From: Urechis unicinctus
Lineage: Eukaryota; Annelida; Polychaeta; Xenopneusta; Urechidae
Reading direction: 5' to 3'
Assembly: GCA_034190875.2 (NCBI GenBank)
Contig: CM067346.1
Coordinates: 7,968,883-8,032,882, forward strand
Length of the DNA: 64,000 nucleotides
Position 1 is the first letter of the stretch; the number at the start of each line of letters is the position of its first letter. Below the pieces are notes generated by a model. It did not search any database. It was not told the DNA's origin and was given only the letters and a program-made list of their open reading frames with translations. Of this stretch, positions 48,480 through 60,979 are shown piece by piece. Position numbers and translations under genes: made by a program.

Positions 48480-50500
48480 AGCAGATTGTTCAAGCTCATA
48501 TGATGATGTTCTAGTCAATATATCTGAGGTGAAATGTAACAAATCATGTGGATTTGATGGAATAGTATCTGAGCATCTGAAGTTTGCATCTAGACGTCTG
48601 CTTATTTTATTGAGTATCTGTTTCTCCAGTTTTCTTGTACATGGTGTGCTTCCTGACAAGCTAATGTCAGTAGTGTTAGTCCCTGTTATCAAAGACAAAT
48701 CTCGTAAAATATCTTGTATTGATAATTATCATCCTATTGCTTTGTCTTCTGTGTTAAGTAAAGTGCTTGAGGTCATAATTCGTAACGGTATATCTGAACT
48801 ACTGTGCACACAGCATAACTAATTTGGCTTCAAAAAGAAAGTAGGAACTGACCAATGTATATATGTGTTGAAAGAAATACTAGATGCTTATCTTATAACT
48901 ATATATCCTTCGTATATAGGAAAATAGCTATACTCTTGTTATATTTATATTTCTTGGTTATTCGTATTTCTGCGCGCTCCTTCGTATGTAGGAATATTGT
49001 AGCTGCTTGTAGTTGCTTGAGTGGGGACGCTAGCCAGAGAAAACACACGAGTCCAGGAGTTGAGTTGTTGTTGGTTTATTTGAGTTTGGTTTAATAGCTT
49101 TCTCTGGAATCTCGGGTCAGAATCTTCTTCAGATACTTCGTCTCTTCGCTAGGTATTTCTCCCTGTACTTCGGCGAGGCCAGCTATTTTATCGGGGTTCC
49201 GGCATTGGATTACGCTCGGAACCACACCCACAGCTGGCCTCCCATTGGTCCAGGTATAGCCGGTCCCCCTTCACAAAGGTCAACCCCAACTGCTCACATG
49301 GGGCGTGGGCTCGAAGGGTCATTGGCCAATGGGAAAAGGTACCAGCCAGGTCTATTATTAGGGTTACACCCCCGTCTTAAGGACGGAAATATCCCCGGGC
49401 TAGTGAAACATGACATGCTGACAATGAAAAAGAGGGGGAGCGTTTCAAAAGTCAAAAGAGCTAGATTGATATCACAACACTTATATGATGCTAAATAGTA
49501 GTGTATTTTTATGTTTTTTAGATGCAAGTAAAGCATTTGATCGGGTCAATCATGGTACTTTATTTTGGAAACTAGTGAAGAGAGGTGTACCATACTATAT
49601 TGTCAGATTACTCATGTACTGGTATTCTAACCAAACAATGTGTGTTCGCTGGGGAAATACTGTTTCAGATATGTTTCAGACCTCTAATGGTGTAAGGCAA
49701 GGAAGTGTTCTCTCTCCCTGTCTTTTTAATGTCTATATGGACTCCTTGAGTGTGACTCTGAATGAACACCACATTGGTTGTTTCACCTCAGGAGAATTAA
49801 TAAACCATCTTTTGTATGCCGATGATTTGTGTGTGATATCTCCCTCAGTGAATGGTCTTAATAAGCTGATTCGTGTTTGTGAAAAGTTTGGTTCTGACCA
49901 TGATGTTGTTTATAATTCGAAGAAAAGTGCTGTTGTACACTTCAAATCAAAGCTCTTGAGTGATGTTTCTTTGCCAGATGTAAATGGAGAGCTAAATGGA
50001 GAGAAAATTTAATCTACTAGTACTGTTAAATATTTGGGTCATGTTCTCAATGAGAAGTTGTGTGATGATGATGATATTACAAGACAATGCCGCCAATTAT
50101 ATGCCCAGGGGAATATCTTACTACGAAAATTTCACATGTGTAATGACAACGTTAAGTTTAAACCATTCACTACGTTTTGTAAACCTATGTATACTGCACA
50201 ACTATGGTGGAAATATAGGAAAGCCTCCCTCAATAAGTTGTACATATATCATATCATAATATCTTAAAATCCGTCCTGAAAGTGTCTAAATATGAAAGTA
50301 CAAGCAATCTTTGCACTTATCTAAATGTACCCCACTGTTCTGCAGTAATTCGTAAGTTAGTTTATCAGTTTATGTGCAGATTAGATAAATCTGGAAATAA
50401 GTTAGTTCAATCCATTCTGCAATGTTCTCTGCTCTATAATTCCAGAATTAGACAGCACTGGTTCAAACTGCTTTATGTGCACCCAACAACTTGATTTTGC
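48480..50500 (+). mobile_element. CR1/L2-like LINE reverse transcriptase, interrupted by an insertion
   Basis: RT blocks in order on plus: KSCGFDGIVSEHLKFA (48537-48590), VLVPVIKDKSRKI...NYHPIALSSVLSKVLE, FGFKKKVGTDQCIYVLKEIL, then after the insertion CFLDASKAFDRVNHGTL (49510), NGVRQGSVLSPCLFNVYMD, the catalytic LLYADDLCVISPS (49812-49850), KKSAVVHFKSK, YLGHVLNEKL and QLWWKYRKASL. YADD is intact here, unlike in the copy at 4.6-6.2 kb. Stops near 48822 and 50010 plus the insertion make it inactive. The 5' ORF and endonuclease are missing. The two LINE fragments are one family in opposite orientation. Confidence 0.88.
48892..49479. mobile_element. 588-bp insertion inside the LINE with CTTAT target duplication
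   Basis: Flanked by CTTAT at 48887-48891 and 49480-49484. Removing the insert and one CTTAT restores a continuous LINE frame whose spacing equals that of the other LINE copy (six residues between DA and VFLCF or MFVCF). The right 430 bp is the dispersed repeat also at 40290-40740. The left 130 bp is AT-rich and specific to this copy. Confidence 0.8.
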
Positions 50501-50559
50501 TGTTTAGTTGTTCACTGTTACTTATGTATTGTACTTATGTATTGTAATATTATATATAT

Positions 50560-51235
50560 GGACCACTGTTTTTTTTATCAGATGTGTCTGCAATAATGTC
50601 TATCAATCTATCTACTCGCTTTGGGAAAAAATCATTGACACCCCTACCACTGCACGACATAGTTTCTAAATCTAAAGTTTATGCTGAGTTTCGTGTCAAA
50701 GAGTTGTACACCTCTATTTTGGACAAGTTCATAGACCACTTGGGTCACTGGCACTCAAGTCAATACCCCCTAGCGACAGTGACACGCATAATAATAATAA
50801 GTCAGGCGAAACCGAACACTACCGAACGCGCTCGTTGAATGGATTGACTTGAGTGCTAGTGACTTGGGTTATCAATTAACCAAATTCTGATTGCACTTAA
50901 CGTTAATGACTTGGATAAGTCAACAAATACCTCTGCCTCAGACTGCTGGAACCATTTTGATTGCGCGGGTATGCGCAGTGAACTCGCCATGGAGAGCATA
51001 GATAACTGGTATAAGTATGGTCTTATCGAGCAGTTTTATGATGGTGCTCGAAAAATTTGTAAACAAAAACAAAACCGTGTGAGTGGCCAGCTCAAGTCAA
51101 TCTTGTCGGTCACATGATAGATATTGTCAGTATGTGAGTGAACTGTTACCACACCATTGTTCAGTTATGATCTGGAGAGCGTAAGTTGTAACGAAAATTG
51201 TGCATGCATTTATAATTTTACTTGGGACGATATCT
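50560..51235. other. Stretch between the LINE and the first SLC17 exon
   Basis: No supportable gene. Short frames at 50584-50838 and 50911-51117 lack recognisable domains. It presumably holds the promoter of the first transporter gene. Confidence 0.4.
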
Positions 51236-51240
51236 ATTCT

Positions 51241-51804
51241 ATGGACCGAATCGCTCGTTCACCAGTCGGGCCTATTGTGGCCGGACCGTACACAAACGCC
51301 GATCACCAGGAAACGACCCGCTGCAGACCATATAGTGGCTTATCTGCACACGCCAAACTGTCGAACGCTGGAAAAAGTAAGGTATTATTGTTTTTGAATA
51401 GTAAAATAGTTCATCAAAATCAAAATGGTTCCAGTAGGCAGGAGGCTGGACCCTGGGGGTAGGGGTGTCAGATTTTTTTCATCTATGACAGAATGTGAAT
51501 GAGGTTTCAATGTGATGCGCCAAACCAAGAGTGACTGGTGGTCCAGTTTATGCCACTCCACATTTGTCAATCTCATGGCTGTTCTTCTTCAGTCTCCTGA
51601 TATTCACAAGCGACAGTTAGACTGAATCATTAGATACTGTGTGTGTGGTTGCTGACAGACTGCTTGATATCATAAGCAAAGTGATGAATGTTTCTGCAGT
51701 TAAGACGTGTTCATTTCTATTTGTCTTGTATATATTTTATCTGTGAACTATATGGATTGTAGTGGGTAATAAAGATTTATATTTGGGAAAAAACCAGTCC
51801 ATGG

Positions 51805-51895
<91 letters not shown>

Positions 51896-54800
51896 TATAT
51901 ATGTGATATATATGTGACAGACCAGCAGTTTTACTCTTGATTAGTTCTTCTTCATTTACAGACCCCAAGGGACACTGGCGTTACATAGTAGCAGTGACAG
52001 CAACCTTTGGGTTCTTTGGCTGTATGAGCCAACGTGCTGCTTTCACTGTGTCTCTCGTGTCTATGATTAATTCCAACAACAGTCAACTCAACCTGTCAGA
52101 AGAGTGTCCTTTCCCAAGTCAATATCTCAACAACTCTCACATCAAGGTTGGATATACATTTTGAAATACTGGTTCATGAAGCATCACTGTTAACATGACA
52201 GAATGCATCAAATATCAACCACATGGATCTTCATTTCTACAGAATGGTGAATTTGCTTGGAGTGATGAAGTGGAGAGCCAATTGTTAGGGGCCATGTTTT
52301 ATGGTTACATTGTAACTCAGCTGCCTGGGGGTCTACTTGCAGAGAAGTTTGGTGCTAGACTGATCTTTGGTCTTTGCAGTCTTCTGTCTGGCATTGTTAC
52401 CATGCTATGTCCACTACTGGCCAGATGGGATCAAAGAGCATTGCTTGTAGCCCGTGTATTTGTTGGGCTCTTCCAGGTAAGATTATAATATATTGTGCCT
52501 TTTTTGCAAGAATTTGAAGGTAATTGCCATTTTCTTACCACCCAACAAGTTATATTAATTGCCCAATTGATTTGTTGAGTAAATGAACTTTTATATTGGG
52601 AGATAAAGACAGTTGCACCTTTTATCCAACAGATTCAGTGACTATGGTTGACTTGGATGATGTAATGAAAGGCCCGTTGAATGTGCTCTGTGCAGGGACC
52701 ATTGTTTCCTTCCAACCATGCTTTGTGGGGACGCTGGGCTCCTGTGATGGAGAGGAGCAATCTCTTCACTGTGTCATGTGCAGGTTGGTAGGACAGTATA
52801 GAGTTGCTATAATACACATACATATGTTGCTAGTAATGTGTTATGGTGTGTATATGTGCAGTCGTGTGTTTGAGGATTCATGTTTGTGAGAGTTCATGTA
52901 TATGAGGCATGTGTATGTCTGTGTGAGGTATGGTTTATCTGCTAGGAGGCATGTGTATTTCTGTGTGAGACATGGTTTATCTGTGTGAGGTATGTGTATG
53001 TCTGTGTGAGGCATGGTTTATCTGTGTGAGGCATGTGTATGTCTGTGTGAGACGTGTTTGTCTGTGAGGCATGCATATGTCTGTGTGAGGCATGTGTAAG
53101 TCTGTGAGGCATGCATGTCTGTGTGAGGCATGGTTTATCTGTGTGAGCCATGTGTATGTCTGTGTGAGACGTGTTAGTCTGTGTGAGGCATGTGTATGTC
53201 TGTGTGAGGCATGTGTAAGTCTGTGAGGCATGCATATATCTGTGCTAGGCTTGTGTAAGTTTGTGTAAGGCATGTGTATATCTGTGTGAGGCATGTGCAT
53301 GTCTGTGTGAGATGTGTATTTCTGTATTAATACCTTCATGTGAGCTCCATGTGTGTCATGACAGGTGAAATGATTGGTTACTTTGTGGCCAACATGGTCT
53401 CAGGATACCTATGTGATAGTTCATTTCTGGGAGGCTGGCCTGCTCCGTTATACCTCTCAGGTAAAATCCACCCAACCAGTACAATCATTTCAAGTCAATC
53501 ACAGGTTTCTTTGGTCTGCATGGTATAAGTCAAAATCAAGTTATGTTGATAAGGATGAAGTTGGTTTGTTGCTGGCAGGTGGTTTCAGCTGCTTGTGGTT
53601 CTTTGTATGGATGCTGATTGCTCATAACAGCCCTGCTGAGCACAAATGGATTTCTGATGAAGAAAGACATTACATTGAACAGTCACTTATTGATGACAAT
53701 ATGCCTAAGGTTGGCACTTTAATATGTCTGAACAGCATTGCCATGACAACTTGTCATAATTTTATATTAAGAGATTCATTTAAGTGCATTTGTGGTTATT
53801 TAAGCCATGGTTACATGTTTGAGTTTTATTTATTATTGGATGCTATCTTACCTCAAGTTTCTGCCACACCTCTACCTGTCAACAGTATACCAGTCCCCCA
53901 TGGAAGGAAATCATTCGCTCTCGGGCTGTGCTCTGCTTGGTTGTATACTTCACCTGTGATGGCCTGGGTTTCTATGTATTCTTCAGCTGTGTGCCACTTT
54001 ACATGAAACAAGTGTTGCACTATGATATGTCTCAGGTAGGAATGATTTCAATATGCTGTAGCTCCTAGCTTTAATTATTCATTCATGATGAGTGATAAAC
54101 ATCCTACACTCACTTGGTCTCTGAGATGTGATAACCTACTATATGCAGTCATATTACAAACACCTTTTGTTTAGGTATGTTTGGTAGTATGTTATTTTGT
54201 CATTGACTGCAGGATGGAGTGATCATGTCGTTACCTTACCTGGGCGGCCTCTTTATGCGACTGTTGGCAGGTGTGTCGGCGGATGCTATGAGGCGCAGGG
54301 GCTGCCTCTCTACCACAGCAGTTAGGAAACTATTCACTACCTTGGGTCAGTGAGTGCAATGAAATGTCATCATTATTCTTCATCGCATGCATAACATCTC
54401 ATACATATATGAATTCAGTCCACATCCCATGCACAACACTTCACACATCCAAACTACACTGAAATCTCCAGTTCTGTTCCATAATCACAGTTTATATCAT
54501 GGTGGGATAAGCAATTGTGCCTTTAAGGAACTGTGCTGTCATGGTTGCTGTGGTCAGGTCTGGGCAGTGTCAGTGTCTTCCTTGTGTGTATTGGCCTCGT
54601 GGACTGTAATCATGTCGTCGTTGTGGTGCTTGTCGCTGTTGGCTTCTCCCTCTACTGCTTGACCATCGCAGGTGCTGCCGTCACATTCCTTGACTTTGCT
54701 CCTATTTATGCAGGCAAGTGTTTTGTTTAAGGTAATGTCAAAGAGCTTATAACTGTACTCTTTGGTAATGTGATACACAGCAAAGAATCGTGCCTCTTTA

Positions 54801-55623
54801 TTTATTCAATATGTCACTTCATATAATTTGGCAAATTTTGGTATCACTTACATATTCTAGATTGGAGTTGTATCACCCAATTGGTTCATATATAATCTTG
54901 ATTTTGATAATTGTGACTATATTGATCTTTCAGGTACGTTGATGGGATTTACCAATCCCTTTGGTAACATAGGAGGATTTGTTTCACCTGTCATGCAAGA
55001 TGCTATCACACATGGACAGGTAAATATAAACATTAACCAAAATTCCCATTACATTGGCTTCATATAATTATGGTTAGTCAATGTTGTTTTCTTATACTGA
55101 AAGTTTACATTGCAGTTTTTTTTAACTTAGTTGATGACTTTGATCCTTTTGCAACTGATCCAAAGTTGTCTTCTCTGTGGTATTTGAATGTGTTTTACTG
55201 ATTATTTCATTTAACATGCAACATTAACTAATTACAGATTGAATATAATCATCATTCTTTTTATACTATACGATCTTTTTAACTTTATTGAGTAGTTGTC
55301 AATTACTCATCATCCAGTCACTTGATGGGTCTGTAATGACTATTTATTTATCTACAGTAGCATGTATTTTGATAATTATATTCCACGTTTGTGGCTTGCA
55401 GGCGAGTAAAGAGAGATGGAGAATAGTCTTCTTCGTGGCAGCAGCTATATATCTGTTTGGCCTTGTGACATTTCTCATCTTTGGCACCAGTGAGCCTCAA
55501 CCTTGGGCCCATGAGCAGAGCAAGAAGAAATACAAGGAGAGTGGAGAAATTGATTCCATTGAGGATCATTTGTCACAGACATCCGAGGACATTAAAGACA
55601 CATCTGGACTGATAAACACTTGA
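51241..55623 (+). CDS. SLC17-family anion transporter (sialin-like), tandem copy A
   Basis: Twelve-TM major facilitator of the SLC17 family, which moves organic anions such as sialic acid or glutamate across lysosomal, vesicular or plasma membranes. Eleven exons: 51241-51376 (ATG exon, inferred from phase and donor), 51962-52146 (TM1, [15 protein letters not shown]; glycosylation sites), 52243-52476 ([20 protein letters not shown] signature), 52696-52783, 53365-53460 ([12 protein letters not shown]), 53579-53709, 53886-54035, 54213-54345, 54558-54713, 54934-55019 and 55402-55623 ([13 protein letters not shown], acidic tail, stop). This gives 538 residues with no stops. Intron phases equal those of copy B. 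The intron after 54713 has a GC donor. Substrate cannot be assigned. The weakest call is exon 1. Confidence 0.88.
51806..51910. repeat. (TA)n microsatellite in intron 1 of SLC17 copy A
   Basis: Pure TA run of about 85 bp, ending 50 bp before the exon 2 acceptor. Confidence 0.95.
52900..53330. repeat. Intronic minisatellite, about 20-bp unit
   Basis: Degenerate copies of TGTGTGAGGCATGTGTATGTC within intron 4 of SLC17 copy A, with unit variants GAGGCATGGTTTATC and GAGACGTGTTTG. The minus-strand Thr/His/Ser-rich frames here are artefacts. Confidence 0.9.
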
Positions 55624-55629
55624 CTTTCC

Positions 55630-56043
55630 AAGGATAACTCAATGATAAACATACATTTCTCTGTTGAGTCGGTATGTAATATGACAGCACATGGGTATAT
55701 GGTATCTACCACTTCTGTATAGGTATGGTGATTGATTATAAGTTTACCCAGAAAAAACTCAGAATTGTTCAAATATGTGGGATCTCTGTTGTTTATCAAG
55801 GTTGAAATTATGATTTTATCCAAAAGCTGTTTGGTGGTTATTAGTCATACACAGACAGCAATGCAATATATTTTTAAGTATATATATATATATATAAATA
55901 TATATATATATGTGATATATTTATGCATATTTTTTCATATTTATATATATTTGTATATGTACACATAATACCAAAACATTTGTCTGCATATATAAATAAT
56001 AGTGTGTGTATATATATATATATAAATATATTTATATGTATAC

Positions 56044-56117
<74 letters not shown>

Positions 56118-57040
56118 GAATATGTATATAAATGAATATGTATATAAATATAATTAAGAGATGTTGTCTTCGTTCCACTCTCCATATAGGTGAAAAAGCA
56201 CACATACTACATCACAGATTTTTCTCCCATACATAGCCAATTGGTAAATATTATCAGAACTAAATAAGTTCAGAGGAGATCAACTGTTAGGATGCCTATT
56301 TTGGCAGCATGAATGTGAGTGGGGTTAGGGTTATATTGGGTCTACGTGACGTCTGTGTAGACAAATACGTCCGATCGGGGCTAGGGGTATATTAGCATCC
56401 TGGGCAACATACTGCGAGACGGTCCTATATCCTGTCTGCATTTCCTGTACATTGAATGTAATCGATTGTATTCAGCTGCAATATTTCCACAATAGAGTTG
56501 AAGCTACTCGCAAGCGACCATCCATACTTCAGACATAACTAGTTTCATGTCAAAAAGAAAAACAGGAATACTTAATCCCTGGTGAATGCATCACATTATT
56601 CGCTTGTATAGCTCAACCATAATGCAAAATACACCTACAATCTTCAGGCATACCAAATGCTATCAATGGTCAAGTGTTTTGTGTGCGCATCGGTGGTACG
56701 AATCGATTTAGGGAGGATACCGCATGACAAAAAAATTGATCTCTCTTGATTCATAAGAGCACAGCCGACAAGGTGATTTAGTGTCTATTCACAAGCAGCT
56801 TCAGTGTATATATTTTCATTCCACGTTAGGCCTTTATAACGTGAAGATCTTCCGCTTGTCTGACTTTCATGAACATCGGTTTTAACACATTATAAGTAGC
56901 GAGCTTAGGAACGAATAAGCTCTTATTGTTATGATCGCCACTGTTATGTTGTTGTAGCCCAGTATATGCTACCCATACAAGCTATGAGCTCACGGAGGAT
57001 TAGATCAATTGACCAAGTATGCTTCGAAACGATTCCCCGG
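55630..57040. other. Intergenic region between the two SLC17 genes, with TA tracts
   Basis: (TA)n and TA-rich repeats at 55875-56140 (pure run about 56048-56110). The rest is non-coding. A TGACGTC (CRE-like) site lies at about 56347-56353, 700 bp upstream of copy B's first exon; its role is speculative. Confidence 0.6.
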
Positions 57041-57048
57041 CGGGATTA

Positions 57049-60000
57049 ATGATAAATGATTCCAGCCACTTTGATCAGAGAAATGAAACATCAGTCCAGC
57101 CCAGGCAATACAATGGTAACTCGGCGGAATACAAAAAACCAAAGGTAATTATTTGTCTATGATCCCGCAGATACTCATTAGGTAAGCGTATAAGGGAGCT
57201 GGACATTGGCGTGAACTGATGTTGCGTTGAGGGCTCTAAATCAGTTCCGTTGCTAATTATAGCCCCGACCTGAGAAAAATCCCAACCGTTTCCGTAATTA
57301 ACAGTCCCTTAATATCATAATGTAACGTTAGTCTCACCTTGAAATGATATATTTGTACGAATGCTTTGTGAGTTTTTATTTGCAGAACCCACCGGTAGGT
57401 GGCGCTACTTGATAGCAGTGACTGCGAGTTTTGGTGTGTTTGGCTGTATCAGCCAGAGGGTAGCATTTACAGTGTCGCTTGTATCAATGATAAACACGAG
57501 CGACACGAGTCAACTCAACGCATCAGACGAGTGTCCACCACCGAGTCAACATCACAACAGCACACCTAGCAAGGTATAAGTTCAAATGTCGCAAACACAA
57601 TAGATCATAGCAAACCAATGTATATGTACATATCATATCACCAGGAAACAACTCTACATCAATTGTCATTTCTGTGAACGTAACACATACAATATTAATT
57701 GTTTCATAACATAACAGCAAAATTACTTGCAGGTTGGAGAGTTTCCTTGGAATGGCAATGTTGAGAGTACATTGGTAGGTGCCATGTTTTATGGCTACTT
57801 TGTAACTCAGCTGCCAGGCGGTCTACTTGCCGAGAAGTTTGGTGCCAGACTCACGATCGGTTTTGTCAGTCTACTCTCTGGTGTCCTCACAATGCTATGC
57901 CCTATGCTTGCCAAATGGGATTATAATGCATTGCTTGTGGCCCGTGTGTTTATTGGGTTAATGCAGGTAAGATAACGTTGCTGTCTGTCTTTTGACAGAA
58001 GTATCATTGTTAAAATAAAGCCTGCATATAACAGTCATAACCAGCTGTTTGTCCGAGCATTGTCAGTACTCACCTGTGTACCTGGTGTTCTTTGATTAAA
58101 TCATTATTGTCAGTACTCACCTGTGTACCGGGTGTGCTTTGATTACATCATTAATGTTTGTTATGAGCACCACCGATTAAAACAACAGAAATTTATAAAC
58201 AATAACCTGCATATGAAATGCACAGGGGCCTTTGTTTCCTTCCTACTACGCTCTTTGTGCCAAATGGGCTCCTGTCATGGAACGAACCAAACTTCTGACG
58301 GTGTCAAGCGCAGGTGTGTGTTGCAAATGTAGACATAAATTTCCGATGTCATGGGGGGGGGGGGGTGGCAGCTTGGGGTGTGTCTTTTGTATGCTGATCC
58401 ACAGTGTATTTGTTGAAGGTGAATCCATTGGGTATTTTGTGACAAACATAGCATCGGGATACCTCAGCGATAGCAACTTCCTTGGGGGTTGGCCTGCTCC
58501 TCTGTATCTGACAGGTAATCCTCTTTGGTATATAGATACAAACCAGACACAAACTGTACCACTCATCGTCACTAATCTCGAAATAATTATGTTGCTATGC
58601 CATGCATACTTTAAAAGGTATTTAAGAAAATTTTGATCGATAATTTGTGATGAGTTGATGTGTGTAATGCAGGTGGTTATAGCTGTCTGTGGTTTTTCGT
58701 GTGGATGGCAATTGCACATAATAGCCCTGCTGAACATCATTGGGTTTCTGACAAGGAGAGAATGTATATTGAACAATCGCTGAGAGATGACAATATGCCA
58801 AAGGTGATAACAATATATTCCTATCATCCCAACAAGGTTTGATGTTGCTACAATTTGCTTGTTCTAAAAAGTTACACGCCAACTCTTTGTGTCGTCAGTA
58901 CAAAAGTCCTCCATGGAGGGCGATATTCCAGTCGCCAGCAGTGCTATGTCTTATTGTCTACTTCGCCTGCTTTGGGATTGGCTTCTATCTGTTCTTTAGC
59001 TCAGTACCTCTGTACATGAAGCAAGTGCTGCACTACGATATGTCTCAAGTACGACAGTATATCCCCCCCCGCTGTGAAAAACATACATGATATCAGATGC
59101 GAATGAGAGGTTTTTTTAATATGCGAATGGTTGACTGCAGGATGGATTGATAATGTCAATGCCTTACCTTGCTGGCTTTTTCGTGGTCTTGCCGGCTGGT
59201 GTATTGGTGGACGTCATCAGACGAAAACGCTGGATGTCTACCACAGCAGCTAGGAAACTCTTCACTATAATAGGTGAGTATTTACTACAGCTCTACATGT
59301 GATTAATATCAATTTAGAAATTTAGAAACTAGTCGTCTGCTTTAGCTTGTTTCATGTAGATATAACCGCTAACCTTATGCAACATAGGGTACGCAATGGT
59401 GTAATCTAACTGGCGACAATATATATTTAAAATGTCCACTCATCTTAATTGTATATTGTCATTGCTCAAATATGAAGTGCATAAAAAAGTCACAGAAATA
59501 GATGTCGTAAACAGTTTTACTTAATTTTACCCTCTCTACATTTAAGCATGTTACCCGTCAGTTATTCCTTAAGCCCGACTTAACTACCTCATTAAGGGGC
59601 GACCTCATTGGTGATCCTGCTAGAAGCCTCTCAGCCAATAGCACTCGCCGATGGGCCTCAGCCCCAAAAGTAACAGGATATAAAAGGCAGGGAACACACG
59701 CTAACGAGAGAGATCACCGACCATATTTAAGTATCATCCTTTTCGGCCACGTTTATTAAATAAAGAAGTTATCCTGTATTAAGAAGAATAAAAATATATT
59801 TCATCCTTTTCGGCCCTACAACGTCGTTTGTGTCTTTAATTCATCACGTCCTCAAAGTCGACAAATCCAAGCTCGACATGGACGAATGCTGAAGAATATA
59901 TGTCATATATGATATAGGTACGGTGTGTGTGAGCGCATGCATGGTGGGGATTGCGCTCGTGGAATGCGACCACGTTCTTGTCATCATTCTCCTGATCGTC

Positions 60001-60814
60001 GGCTTCTCTCTAAACAGCGTTTCTGCTGCTGGAGCAGTGGTGACCTTGCTAGACTTCGCTCCACTTTATGCAGGTGAGACATTGACCTTCCATTAATGCA
60101 TTAATATTATTTTTCTCTAAACAACAGTTGATTCCATTCTTTATAACTTGGTGCGTTGATTTTCAGGCACTCTTATGGGAATTGTGAATCCTTTTGGAAA
60201 TGTGGGAGGATTTCTTGCACCTCTCTTGCAAGATGCAATCACACACGGACAGGTGTTAAATTTTTTTTTTATTTATTCAGTCCATTCTTCATATCTTGTG
60301 CAAAGCTGCAATGGATGCGTGGAGATGTACGCTCGATAGATGTAAATTCAAAACACCCAAAATGCTAAGCTTCACATTGGTTCTGTGTTGTTTCCAATTA
60401 CATAGCCATTTATATCCCCAAATTTGACGGCCTTTATGGCCCTCTAAAGGATTCACTTCCTTAATTTCACTCGCTGCACAAAATATGTATATTTATTATT
60501 CAAAGAAACATCCCCAACCCCCACCCTAAAAAAACCCCATTTATTCTATTCTTAAGTATTTAGTTTATTTAGCGTGTGGACTAAGTTTGAAAGTTCGACA
60601 CCTGGCTGATATTTACATTACTGGAGATCTCGTTTATCGAAAACGTGCTGTTATTTACGTCCAGCCCAGTAAAGGAAGATGGAAAACAGTGTTCTTCATG
60701 GGTGCTGGCATCCAAACATTTGGATTATTGGTATTTCTCATCTTTGGCACCAGTGAGCCCCAGCCCTGGGCGCACTGCTATGACAAGAAGATTTCTCATC
60801 TTTGGCACCAGTGA
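57049..60814 (+). CDS. SLC17-family anion transporter (sialin-like), tandem copy B
   Basis: Paralog of copy A with eleven exons: 57049-57115 (ATG exon, inferred), 57386-57573 ([15 protein letters not shown]), 57733-57966 ([20 protein letters not shown]), 58226-58313 (FPSYYALCAKWAPVMERTK), 58419-58514, 58673-58803, 58899-59048, 59141-59273, 59918-60073, 60167-60252 and 60665-60814. Exons 3-10 match copy A in length to the base, and all splice phases agree. As written it is 492 residues. The last exon carries a 58-bp tandem duplication (60733-60790, 60791-60848) that shifts the frame and ends the protein with KKISHLWHQ. Without it the frame would run to about 60974 with an acidic tail like copy A's. 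All TM helices are upstream of the lesion. A candidate polyadenylation signal AATAAA is at 60-61.3 kb (61280). Confidence 0.87.
58041..58140. repeat. Two-copy tandem repeat of about 49 bp in intron 3 of SLC17 copy B
   Basis: GTCAGTACTCACCTGTGTACC with following GGTGT.CTTTGATTA.ATCATTA occurs twice in tandem. Confidence 0.85.
59549..59820 (+). mobile_element. Possible solo LTR in intron 8 of SLC17 copy B
   Basis: Starts TGTTACCC and ends CCTACA. It contains, in the order of a pol II promoter, AGCCAATAG (about 59635), GATATAAAAGGC (about 59680) and AATAAA (about 59758), and a duplicated CATCCTTTTCGGCC. It has higher GC than the intron around it. No target duplication is visible, so the limits are tentative. 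Confidence 0.5.
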
Positions 60815-60848
60815 GCCCCAGCCCTGGGCGCACTGCTATGACAAGAAG
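60733..60848 (+). repeat. Exact 58-bp tandem duplication in the last exon of SLC17 copy B
   Basis: The unit ATTTCTCATCTTTGGCACCA to ATGACAAGAAG occurs twice without a single mismatch. 58 is not a multiple of three, so the downstream frame is shifted. Confidence 0.95.
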
Positions 60849-60979
60849 AAATGCGCTGAAAACGAAGAGGGTATTTCCAATGAATATCTTGGTGATCCTG
60901 CCATACATACATCATACGAAAACAGCGAAACATCTAGGCTGCTACACGATGGAACGTGTAGTTTCCATAATTAATGATT

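Noticed and set aside
52942-53339. Thr/His-rich minus-strand ORFs
   Set aside because: Products of the intronic TGTGTGAGGCATG minisatellite.
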